The notes under the pieces are model-generated. The model had not been told where the DNA came from, did no database searches, and saw only the letters and a list, made by a program, of their open reading frames with translations. Shown in pieces: positions 1 through 9,368 of a stretch of DNA of 64,000 nucleotides. A program made the translations under genes and the position numbers. This DNA comes from Ambrosia x helenae. Lineage: Eukaryota; Streptophyta; Magnoliopsida; Asterales; Asteraceae. Each line of letters begins with the position of its first letter. Positions within the stretch are counted from its first letter, which is position 1. The stretch spans positions 50,211,453 to 50,275,452 of the forward strand of contig CM061233.1 in assembly GCA_030844895.1 (NCBI GenBank), given 5' to 3'.

Positions 1-809
1 TTCGAAGCCCTAGAATATAATTGTAGACTAGATAGACTTAGACATATTTATTACCTTGATTATAGGGTAATACTTTGCATTGTTTGGGCAACACACTACT
101 CTATTTTTCAAGAGATATAACATTTTGCTAAGGTGAGTTTTACATAGCCCCTTTCTATTTATCACTGTTTTTGGGGTGAAACATGTTACAACATTCTATA
201 TGCAATTCAATCATCAAAGTGTCTATGTGTTTTTCTATGTTGCATTATGTCTTGAACATGACTAGGGTAAGCACAATTCTAGCATAATCATTAACATTGA
301 TCAGCCGACGGTATACATTGATAGATCTATTGGACTAACAATCCCACCCGGATACGTGCCTCCTACAAAGGTAGCGTGGGTGTTTGTTATCGCAACATAA
401 ACGAGTGAACCATGAGCGTATGGGATGTACCACAATACAACAGTCACAAGGGTTGATTATGCACTCGATTTACTTCTAGTATGTTTTCACATATGGACTA
501 GACTTGCCATGACACTTGAATTGCACAACATTTTTATTCAATTATCAAAACCTATGTAACTCTCACCAACTTTTGTTGACCCAAAAATATTTTCAACTTA
601 ACATGTTTCAGGTTCTACTTGCTTGAAGATTTGAATTAATGCTTGAAGATGTGTGCATAGTATTATTCAGTTTGATGTACGAATTCTCGTAGAACAATTG
701 TATGTAATTTATTTAAATCATTTAATGAAATTTATTATTTACCATGAGCTACTGAACAATCATCAATACGTGACACCTCGATGTTTCCGCCATCGGTTGG
801 GGTGTTACA
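1..809 (+). repeat. Gypsy5: 3' end of a plus-strand gypsy LTR
   Basis: The segment ends in the signature cgatgtttccgccatcggttggggtgttaca (written here in pieces: cgatgtttccgccatcgg, then ttggggtgttaca), the same end seen at 55513-55543 and, reverse-complemented, at 16524 and 24216. Upstream blocks such as gtgagttttacatagcccc and ggggtgaaacatgtta also match the Gypsy2 LTR read on the minus strand. It is therefore the last 809 bp of an LTR whose beginning lies left of the window. It stops exactly where Copia A pol resumes at 810, so it marks an insertion into Copia A. The target duplication cannot be checked because the other end is outside the window. Confidence 0.8.
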
Positions 810-1958
810 CTCCAAACGGTTCTAGATACTCTAGATTCGGCTTTCGTCGGTTCAACAGCTCATAAGAAGTTTTGCCAAACTTCTTCACTGTTAAAACACG
901 ATTTAGAGTGTAACATGCTGCGTAAATTGCTTCGTTCCAGAACATGACTGGAAGATTTGAGTCCGCAAGCATTGTTCTCGCCGTTTCGATTAGAGTCCTG
1001 TTCTTCCGTTCCGCGACACCGTTCTGCTGGGGTGTATACGGAGCGTTGTATTCGTGATGAATTCCCTTGTTTTCACAAAGATCATCCATCTGAGCGTTTT
1101 TGAACTTCGTCCCATTATCACTCCGGATTCGTTTGATCTTTAGACCATAGATATTCTCCAGACGAGTAAACAGAACTTTCAAGTTATCAAACATGTCGCT
1201 TTTCTGGTGTAAGCACATAACCCATGAGAATCTTGAATAATCGTCAGTCACCACAAGACAGTACAATTCCCCAGCATGACTTTTACGCTTGACTGAACCA
1301 AATAAGTCCATGTGCAAACACTCAAGCGGTAGTTCAATGGAATTGACTTTCTTTGGTCTATGGGTCTGTTTGTGCGGTTTTCCCTTTTTACAACTAATAC
1401 ACTTGTCATTCAAATGGAAATGTTTCACATTAACTCCAGTGACAAGTTCATTCTTTACCAACAGGTTCATCTTTCTCAAATGAATGTGTCTCATTCTCCT
1501 ATGCCACATGATAGATTCTTTTTCTGTAGCCTTAGAAAGGAAACACGTGACTTGGCCATGGGTGGTCATAGCTTTGGACATATCGAGAATATACAAATTG
1601 TTTACTCTCGGTGCCTTTAGCATCACCCACTCTTTTGGAAGTTCAAAACCCGGTTTCAGGAGAGGTAGCAAGATTTGTCGTCAAAATAAACAGAGAATTG
1701 CTTATCACAGATTTGGCTGACACTGAGTAGATTGTAATCTATCTGTTTCAGATACGATATCCGCTCAAATGTCACTACCCCGTTGCTAACACTACCCTCC
1801 ATCGTAATGTAGCCTCCTTTATTTCCTGCAAACGCTACGTAACCTCCATTTATGTTCTTGATATCAAAAACTAGCGTGAGATCCCCTGTCATGTGGCCAG
1901 AAGCTCCACTGTCAACAATCCATAGGCTGCTAACAGGGCCAGCTGGAGCTCCCTGCAC
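810..1958 (-). pseudogene. Copia A pol (protease-integrase part), frameshifted and truncated
   Basis: Encodes the start of a copia Pol polyprotein. Near its N-terminus is the aspartic protease signature DSGASGHMTGD; after it comes the GAG-pre-integrase zinc-binding region (WHRRMRHIHL with CISC) and the integrase core, with HMDLFG, SDNGTKF and the NGVAERKNRTLIE block supplying the D, D and E catalytic residues. The frame opens at GTG 1958 right after a TGA, with no ATG. A small indel near 1655-1672 (around SCYLS / LLKPGFELP) shifts the frame, so two reading blocks are needed (1958-1656 and 1671-810). The last codons run into the Gypsy5 LTR, so the apparent stop at 805 is an insertion artefact. 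In HRRMRH an arginine replaces the usual glycine, a further sign of decay. Confidence 0.85.
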
Positions 1959-3807
1959 ATATCAAGTAAAGCAATTAGATCTTTCGGGGGACCCAAGCCT
2001 GTTTGGACTTGGGTCTTTGAACTGGTTGTTTCAAAGATTCATTAGATTCACAAACATCTTGGGTTTTATCAATCCCTTTCTTTTCACACTCAACTTTTGT
2101 TTTCTCAGATTTCACATTCTGTGAAGTTGAAGCACCCTCAGACTTCTTTGATGACCAAGACTGTTCAGACCTTTTCAAGATCCGGATCTGAGATTTTGAG
2201 GTCTCAGCCGGTTTCTATACTTCGTCTTTGAATGCAACCTTCTTGGTTACCTTCTCTGATTTAACAGAGACAGGTCCAACTGCTGATTTAGCATTAGGTT
2301 TAGCAGGAACCTTTTTGTTTTCAGCAGTTGTGTTCATCAATGGTTTCTTCAATGGTTTCTTAGTGGCTATCCGGTTGCGTTTGTCATAAGTCATCGGACG
2401 ATTTTCCCTCTTGTTGTAAAAATTGTTTTGGTTATAATAAGGTGCTGGCTGAGGGAAAAACCGTCTTTGTGGATAACTGTAATTGTCAACTGGATAATCA
2501 TTTCTTTGCTTCATCTCCACCTCGTGCCTCTTGTGTCGTACATACGGGCAGGTGGCAAGTAAATGTCCCCTTTCCCCGCACTTAAAACACGCACGGTACT
2601 CTTCATAGTTCTCTTTGATGTTCGACTTGGAAAAACTTGCAATGAGATATTGATCAACCATGCACTGTTTTCTCAAACTCTCAGGAGCTGGGTCCTTTGA
2701 GTAATTCGGCTCAATGAAACTATTTGACTTGTCTACTGGCTTAACAAATTGTGTGACATTGACCTTTGCGTCTTTAGAATTATCCGAATAAATTTTCTTT
2801 AAAATGGCTGGAGGAATATCATTGGTTCGTTCATGTTTTGGGAACCAAATTGTACTTTCCTGCCAGATCTTTTCAATTTTGGAATAGTTCACAAATTGAA
2901 TCGGATATTCGTCATCAGACATAATTTTATCGGAGCCTTGCATCCGATAGAAAACTTTTACAGGTTTATCACATGATTCGTTGTTCATTTCATTTGATTT
3001 CTCAGTTTTAGTTTCAATTTTCTTATCAGCAGATTTAACAACATTTTTCTCAACTTTCTTAACCACTTTCTTTTCAACATTTTTATCAACAGACTGCTCA
3101 ACATTCTTAGAAACATTCTTTCTGTGAGCATAAGCCATGGGATGAACAATCTGAGATGGTGAGACTGGTTCAGTAGTGATTATATGATTTTCATCAGGAA
3201 TATCACTTTCATTCTCAACAACTATCTCAGACTGTTCATCTTCTTCATTAGAATCATCTGCAGCTACCACACCTTCATTGTTTCCCAAAACAGGTCTCAC
3301 ATCAGAATACGGGTCTCCGACACTGGATGTGTTGGACTCGTTATCTGATGTGGAGTAAGATTTGACTAGATTCTCCGGTGCTATCGCATGTAAATTATGA
3401 TTTTCGAACAACACCGGAGATGGGACAGCTTTGTAGTTTGCACTACTTGACTGTGAAGGTTCTTCGATGATGTGGTCAACTACATAAGCAATGTGCTTAT
3501 AGCTCTCTAATTTTTTATTCACTTTTTCAGCGAAGCACTTGATGGTTGCCATTTCTAACTTTGTGTTTTCCATTTCATTTATATAGTTGTTAATGGCAAG
3601 TTGCTTTATAGACAAAGTCTTTTTCAGTTCAGAAACATCCTTTTTGTAACCATCAAGTACTTTGTTGAATTCTTTTGATTCTTTTTGATAATTTTGACAG
3701 TTTACTTTAGCACTCTCAAGTTGTACCTTGAGTTGCTTATTTTCTTCTGTCAATCTATCAAAATCAGAACATTTAACACATACTTTAGATTGAGATTCAG
3801 TACTTAC
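1953..3807 (-). other. Candidate intron in Copia A (gag to pol)
   Basis: On the minus strand the donor reads CCG|GTAAGTACT (intron starts 3807) and the acceptor reads CTTGATATGTGCAG|GGAGCT (intron ends 1953). The donor falls exactly after a complete gag codon and the acceptor exactly before a complete pol codon, so removal of 1855 bp joins the first half of gag to protease in phase. A branch-like TTGAT lies close to the acceptor. The same sites recur in Copia B (32414-34183) and Copia C (61782-63636). Splicing itself is inferred. Confidence 0.55.
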
Positions 3808-6111
3808 CGGTTTAGGTGGTTCTGTCATTGCCATCAGTGCGAAGTGAGCTTCCTTCCCTGCAAAGAATTTTGAGTAGTCAATCTTTGTGCAGGCATCATC
3901 CACCATGCACGACTTGCGGGTCATAAGGAAATCTGCTTCAGCTAGCAACTGATCGATGTCATCGTCTAGTGAGTTCACACTAGCTTCCGAGTCAGAATCA
4001 CTTTCCATGTCCGAATAAGCTGAATCATATTGCTCTCCAACATCTGTGACAGAATCAAGAATCATTCCAGACTTCTTGTCTTCACACTCAACATTCACAT
4101 CCTCATTCAACTCTTCTATTTTCAACTCTGACAATTTTTCTATCACAACATCCTCTTCAATCTCCACATGTTCATCCAAACTCATCTTTTGTGCTACACA
4201 AGCCACATTTCCTACAGTAATCTCTTCCACTCCTAATTGCATACCCGTCCAATCAAAACCTTCATCTTTTTGGATCACAAGTGCTTGGTTTTGATTTTCA
4301 GTTTGGGTTTGGGTTTGAGTGTTAGGTGTAGAGATGGGAACAATGGTTCTGTTTGGATTCTGTTGTGGTTGGTTTTGAGATGTGGATTGTCTAGTATTGG
4401 TGTTTTGTTGTGTGTTTTGACGGTTTTGGTAGTTGTTTTGAGGTTGAAAGCTAGAGATGTTGGGACTGTTGTATGATACCTGATTCTGGTTTTGGTTTTG
4501 TCTGTTTTGGTAGCTTGAATTGAACGGATTTCGATTACCTTGCTGAGCCGGCTGTGTACACTCTCTCTTGAAATGACCCTTCTTACCACAATTAAAACAT
4601 GTGACCTTGGCTTTGTTAAAGCCGTAAGTGGTGTTTGGAGAAGTCGAAAGGTCAGTTCTCCCTGTTTTCTGGATAAAATCAGTGGCTCTTCTCATGATGC
4701 TAGCAAACGCCCACTGTATATCCATAAGCTCCATTTCCTCTTTATCGATTTGTGCGTAGTCCTCATTGGTTAGATTGTTGTTTCCAATCTGACTAGCAAC
4801 TAAACCGTTGTATGATGCAACCATAGCAGATACTAATGCTACATGCTGTTGAGCAATCTCAACAGTAACATTGCTAAGATTAGAAATCTCTAACACAATC
4901 GGACTTTGATTTGATTGTGTTTGAGTGATCTGCATTTGGTTCATGTGAGGATTATATGGTTGTTGTTGAGGTTGACTGGCTGTGTAACAAGCAGCTTGTT
5001 GCAAAGGTAAAAAAGGTGGAATGAAATTTGATGTTTGATAAGATTGTGGTGTGTATGATGAAGTTTGGGCAAGATAGTTTATTGGTGCTTTGGTGGGTTC
5101 AACAACATTAGATACGCAAGCAATATGAGGTGCAACACTTGAAGTAGAGCTAGAAGTAGAAAGAGAAGTAGATGTACCACTCACATACAACTCTGGGTTC
5201 TGTGGAATCTGAGCTCTCTTGGCTTTCCTCTTCTCCTCCATTTCTTTGTTCTCCAGTTTTTGTATGAACTCATTGATAGTCCAATACTGGTATGCATGTT
5301 TTTCTTTCAACACTTCAATGTGTTGGTTCCAATATGGTGGTAAAGCATCAGCAAATTTATCCACCAGTTCTGACATCGGTATGCTAATCTCGTAGCTCGA
5401 AAGCTCTGTGAGCAAGTGGCAATACCTTGGAACCAATTCTTTTAGAGTCTCATTACCCATGTAACTAAAGTTCTCGAACTCTTTTCGAAGCTCTTCCATT
5501 CTCAGCTTCCTAGTCTTCTCATTACCATCATGTCTATTTTTCAGCATATCCCACAACTGTTTTGAAGTAATACACGATCCAAACTGATGTAGCAAGTCAG
5601 TGTTGATCGCCTGAGATAATTGAGAAAACGCCTTTTTCTCGATCGTGAACTTCTTCTTCTCATCATCAGCCAAATTCTCCAACGGTATAGGTTCACCAGT
5701 GTTCTCCAGACTAGGAGCAACATATCCTTTCACTATCATCTGCCATGCCTCAGCTCCCTCTAAGCCTTGTCCCTCCACATGTATCTTGAACTTTGTCTTC
5801 CATGTGTTATATTCCATCATATCCATGAGCTTTGGTGGACGATTGCCACTGCCTGATGATAGATCATGAATAAGTGTAGATATGGCATTGGTCGACTGTG
5901 AGTGAACGGCAGCTGCTGCTACTCCCCAATAATCGCCAATTGGTTGCTGTAAGGGTTGCACAACTTGCTGAGGAGTAGAACTAGTCATAGCCATGTAATT
6001 GATTGGCTGAGATGGTGGACTAGTCTTCTGAGCTGCAACTGACCATGGATCTCTTGTTGTCTGCTGCTGTGGTGCTTGATTAGGTCTTGGCGTAGTTGGA
6101 AAGTTCCACAT
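1975..6111 (-). pseudogene. Copia A long gag, one internal stop
   Basis: Encodes a structural Gag-type protein of about 1378 codons, far longer than the 300-450 residues usual for copia Gag. I start it at ATG 6111 (MWNFPTTPRP), shared with Copia C, rather than the upstream in-frame ATG at 6135. In order: a Q/P-rich N-terminus; a gag core (residues about 90-320, with TWKTKFKIHVEGQG and LPPYWNQHIEVLKEK); a first CCHC knuckle (CFNCGKKGHFKREC, about residue 505); an N/Q-rich linker; an acidic region; a coiled-coil stretch (about 820-900); a K-rich region; a second CCHC knuckle (CFKCGERGHLLATC, about 1180); and a basic tail ending WVPRKI. The only break is a TAG at 2215-2217 where Copia C has a lysine codon. 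The true gag stop is 1975-1977. The second half lies inside the candidate intron listed separately. Confidence 0.8.
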
Positions 6112-6735
6112 CTTAACCTGTAAATGATCAAACACGAAAAGATTAGAAAAATTTTAAAACAGGTTTTTCCTTCGCACTATCGTATGGTCGAATGAGGAAA
6201 TTTCTTCTCCTTCGACCGTTTTGAAAGGTACGAATGTGGACTGTGATAACACACAAACTCTTCGACCGTTTGTTCTCTCTTTCGTCCGTTTTATCCCTCC
6301 TTCGACCGTTCGATCAGTCGAATGTAACTCAGATGGACGAATGTACAAAAATATGCTATGAAACTCTACGCTCGACCACAAAAACAACACCTTCGACCAG
6401 AAATTCACTCGTTCGACCAAATTTACTCACACCTTCGACCGTCTCTCTAGGTTCGACCCCTGGTATTTCAAAAACGGTTATTCTTTGAAAATCAGTTAAT
6501 TTTGATCATGTTTATCAAATGTTGATGGATTTTGATGATTTTAAACAAGTTTTGAATCGGAATTGATTTGGAACAAGTTTAACAAAGAGAATTATCCATT
6601 TTAACCATGAAAACTAGTTGTAATCAATCAAAAACTCATCAAATCAGTTTGTTCTATGAAAACAGAAACTTTTTGACCAAAATTGGGTCCAAATCAACTG
6701 AGAAACTATCAATTTGTGGTTATTTGATCCAGAAT
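6112..6735 (-). other. Copia A leader with dispersed GGTCGAA motifs
   Basis: Non-coding stretch between primer-binding site and gag. The part at 6170-6460 contains at least ten ggtcgaa / ttcgacc or close variants (ggacgaa, ttcgtcc), in both orientations. Just before the gag ATG the minus strand reads TTTACAG|GTTAAGATG, a good 3' splice-site consensus (AG at 6119-6118), also present in Copia C. The short ORFs on both strands here are carried by the repeat and I do not call them genes. Confidence 0.6.
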
Positions 6736-6748
6736 GGCTCTGATACCA
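6736..6748 (-). other. Copia A primer-binding site (initiator Met tRNA)
   Basis: The minus strand reads tggtatcagagcc, complementary to the 3' end of plant initiator-Met tRNA. It sits 3 nt from the LTR end, as in Copia C. Confidence 0.9.
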
Positions 6749-6751
6749 CTT

Positions 6752-7287
6752 TGTATGTGCTAAAAGGATCGATAATCAACAAAGAAATGATCAAACAAGT
6801 TTGATTTAGGTGCGGAAACCCTAAACCAATCACAAAATGATAATCAATCAGATCAAAACAAGTAAATCATCATTCAAAGCTTTTTCATTAATAATCAAGA
6901 CTCAATTACACGTTGATAAAGTGAAAACAACAAGGTATGAACGTGAATTATGTTTACAAAAACACTAGAGAGACACACTAGACTTGGAGGGAATAATAAT
7001 GCTAAAACTTACTTTCAAAAAATCAGCTTAACCTATTTATAGGCTGCACGTTCGCCCACTTTGTTCGTGCGAACGTGCACATTCGACCAAACACTCTGGT
7101 CGAATGAAGCAATACATAACTATCAAAATCTTCCTTCGCCTCCTGTGTCTCCTTCGTATGATATTCTTCCTTTGCACCCTTAATTTCCTTCCTTCGCCCA
7201 CACTAAATCTCCTTCGCCCATTCGACTCAACCTATTAACATATGTTTATTGTAAATCCAAATCATTAGTCGCATAAATGCATCTACA
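6752..7287 (-). repeat. Copia LTR shared by Copia A (as 5' LTR) and Copia D (as 3' LTR)
   Basis: A 536-bp LTR; the minus strand starts tgtagatgcatttatgcg and ends gcacataca. On its left is a primer-binding site followed by gag, on its right a polypurine tract preceded by the env-like ORF, all on the minus strand. One LTR therefore serves two elements. It contains a TATA box and several ggtcgaa / ggcgaag motifs upstream of it. Confidence 0.9.
7034..7041 (-). promoter_or_regulatory. TATA box of the shared Copia A/D LTR
   Basis: The minus strand reads cctaTAAATAgg, placed mid-LTR; the corresponding site in Copia C is 58578-58585. Probable U3 promoter for minus-strand transcription into Copia A. 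Confidence 0.6.
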
Positions 7288-7299
7288 AACTCCCCCTCG
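7288..7299 (-). other. Copia D polypurine tract
   Basis: The minus strand reads cgagggggagtt directly before the LTR start tgtaga. It matches the tract of Copia B at 42840-42850. This primes plus-strand DNA synthesis in the family. Confidence 0.85.
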
Positions 7300-7300
7300 A

Positions 7301-9301
7301 CTATTGCTTGGATTGTTTAATTCTTCGTTCCTCATCCATTCTTTTGTTCATCAGCTTGATCCTCAAAAGTTTCTTCTGTTCCAATGTCATCACCTTCTCG
7401 AACACCTGCTTCGGCCTTTTCTTTTTCTCTTCAGAAATCTCTTGAACTTTCACAAACTTGCCGAGCTTTTTGTCATAGTCGCATCCGGCGTTTATATCAT
7501 GAGCAAAACACAAAAATACCACTCGCTGGTATTTACTAGCCTGTTCAGCATCTTTAGCATCACTGAAGATAGGATTGTAATACAACATTATGATGTCCTC
7601 ATGTGAGCAATTTACTAACCACATGGGATCAAAAATGTGTATTTTCTTGAAACTTTTATCACCATCCTTCAGAACAATAACAGCTTCTGCGATCTTCCAA
7701 TCATAGTACCACCAGATAAAGTCTTTGGCGAAGTGTTGAGGAATTTGTAGCAATGGAATGTGCCTCAACACTTTCGGTGGTTTATACTTTAGGGTCACCT
7801 TGGGCAAACCAGTTATATCGTCAATAGTCTTCTTGTGAACAATCCTTTTGGGATATTGAGGTTCAAAGAGGTTCCACTTCGTCCTGCTCTCCCTAGCCAT
7901 CTTCTCAGCAAAGTATGCAATCTGACCATTTGTCGTACCTGTCATCTTGTGTCGACAAATGTCACGAATTGCCCAATATGGAAGAGTCTTCAAATCATGG
8001 AATCTATCAAAATATAGGATCCCCTTATCCCACTTTACTGCCACACACTTCAGTTGCTTTATAAATTTCCATCCCAACGCTTTTCCTTTGAACATGTCAT
8101 TGTGGAATTTATAAAAGCTACCTTGAATTTCAGGTTTAGGACGATTCGCCTCTTTCTCTTTTAACTCCCTCAATAACTCTTTCAAACTGTCGGATTGTCT
8201 GATAAACAGTTTCTCATGCCCTCCGAATATCTCATTGACAAACATATCACTTTTCTCTCTTGCTCGTCTCTCGGCTTCCTTTAACAACTCATCTGTGAAC
8301 GCAGTGAATCCAGAATTCTTGTCTCTTTTGAAATATTCTGGATATTCTTCACTCGTCACATCCTCAACTTCTATGTCTTCGAAACCATGTATATCACGAT
8401 CATCAGAATGATCTCCAGCTTCTTTTTCAGTTAGATCAGGAATCTGGTTATCAGCTAATAATTCTTCAACAGTTTTGCCAACCTGTTTCGCCAGACCTTC
8501 AAATTTCTCTTTTGCCATCGCCGCCGAGACTTCACCGTCTTCCAAATCTGGATCATTGTATTCTAGTTCAAACATCCTGTCACGAGATTCAAAGATCTCA
8601 AAAAATCGGCTAGTCATGTCAATCATCCAGACTCGATCAGTGAGCATCTGGCGATACATCTGTTTGTCTTCTTCTGACATTGACTTCAGCTTTTCGTTCC
8701 AAAAGATCATATCATTATCTACTGATCCTCCAGGTGCTTTAGAACTAGATTCTCCTTCTTTTCCATATTCTCTCTTCTCATACGTATACCTGTCTGTATC
8801 GTCATCATCATCAGATGCAGAGCTGTTATCTTCACCAGAACCATCATTTGAACCATCATCATCATCATCCTTCTTCTTCTTAGGAGCTTTGCCAGCATCT
8901 TCATCAAGATCTGCATCATCCTCCTCATCCTCATCAGATAGTTCAAAATCAACTTGCTCCTCGTCTAACTCCTTATCTTCTTCACCTTCTTTCAGCTGAG
9001 GAGCTCGAGAGTATAAATCCTTGATCAGATTATCCATGTTCTTGTTACTCTCTTTCAGCTTCTTGTTTTCATCTTTCAAAGCTATTATCCGTCTGGTGTT
9101 TCTCTGCTCATGTTTTAACAACTTTTTATTATCCTTCTGCAACTTCTTGATCTTCTGTTTCAACTCTTCATTATCCTCATGTGTTGAAACAACTACATCA
9201 AGCATCTTTGAGTCGTTTTGTCTCAGTTGGGCAATCTCAGTCTGCTGCTTGTTAATCAGATTCATCATTTCAGAAAGTCTCCGGTTTACAGTATCCATCA
9301 C
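7301..9301 (-). CDS. Env-like third ORF of Copia D, N-terminally truncated
   Basis: An open frame of 666 codons from ATG 9301; homology continues upstream to about 9327, so the true N-terminus is missing. Residues 1-110 form a heptad-type coiled coil (QLRQNDSKML, LKQKIKKLQKDNKKLLK). Residues about 120-185 are a D/E-rich stretch. Residues about 200-330 share EYNDPDLEDGEVS and SEEYPEYF with Copia B. The C-terminal block from about 375 (FYKFHNDMFKGKALGWK, FDRFHDLKTLPYWA) is conserved and looks globular. I see no signal peptide and no transmembrane helix in the remaining part, so 'env-like' refers to position after pol, as in Sireviruses, not to shown membrane function. The stop lies 13 nt before the LTR and the tract lies between. 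I recognise no enzyme motif. Being open over 2 kb, it has decayed less than the gag-pol copies nearby. Confidence 0.7.
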   Translation of the reverse strand: MMDTVNRRLSEMMNLINKQQTEIAQLRQNDSKMLDVVVSTHEDNEELKQKIKKLQKDNKKLLKHEQRNTRRIIALKDENKKLKESNKNMDNLIKDLYSRAPQLKEGEEDKELDEEQVDFELSDEDEEDDADLDEDAGKAPKKKKDDDDDGSNDGSGEDNSSASDDDDDTDRYTYEKREYGKEGESSSKAPGGSVDNDMIFWNEKLKSMSEEDKQMYRQMLTDRVWMIDMTSRFFEIFESRDRMFELEYNDPDLEDGEVSAAMAKEKFEGLAKQVGKTVEELLADNQIPDLTEKEAGDHSDDRDIHGFEDIEVEDVTSEEYPEYFKRDKNSGFTAFTDELLKEAERRAREKSDMFVNEIFGGHEKLFIRQSDSLKELLRELKEKEANRPKPEIQGSFYKFHNDMFKGKALGWKFIKQLKCVAVKWDKGILYFDRFHDLKTLPYWAIRDICRHKMTGTTNGQIAYFAEKMARESRTKWNLFEPQYPKRIVHKKTIDDITGLPKVTLKYKPPKVLRHIPLLQIPQHFAKDFIWWYYDWKIAEAVIVLKDGDKSFKKIHIFDPMWLVNCSHEDIIMLYYNPIFSDAKDAEQASKYQRVVFLCFAHDINAGCDYDKKLGKFVKVQEISEEKKKRPKQVFEKVMTLEQKKLLRIKLMNKRMDEERRIKQSKQ

Positions 9302-9368
9302 ATCTTCGAACGTAGAATCTGCTCAAAAAATTTTCTAAGTGTTTCGTGTTCCGGACTTCGTAGACGAT

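Larger units (their letters stand above)
810..7287 (-). mobile_element. Copia A: minus-strand SIRE-like copia element, 3' half outside the window
   Basis: In minus-strand order the element has a 5' LTR (7287-6752), a 3-nt spacer, an iMet primer-binding site, a leader rich in GGTCGAA motifs, a very long gag frame, and the start of pol through most of integrase. It is then cut at 810 by the Gypsy5 LTR. RT, RNase H and the env-like ORF would lie left of the window. The long gag with coiled coil, and the env-like ORF seen in sister copies, point to the SIRE/Maximus (Sirevirus) lineage; that assignment is inference from architecture. Confidence 0.8.
6752..9327 (-). mobile_element. Copia D: 3' remnant (env-like ORF, polypurine tract, LTR)
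   Basis: Only the 3' end of this minus-strand copy remains: the env-like ORF, a polypurine tract and the LTR it shares with Copia A. Its upstream limit is near 9327, where homology to the env-like ORF of Copia B stops and the leader/gag of Copia B begins on the opposite strand. Gag and pol of this copy are absent. Confidence 0.75.

Noticed and set aside
805..1671. C-terminal end of a copia integrase protein at 805
   Set aside because: The stop is created by the Gypsy5 LTR (tgtaac). The real frame continues left of that insertion, outside the window.
8475..8999. Ser-rich 174-codon plus-strand ORF
   Set aside because: It is the antisense of the D/E-rich codons of the env-like ORF (gat/gaa repeats read as atc/ttc/tca). 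A similar shadow lies at 41637-41984.
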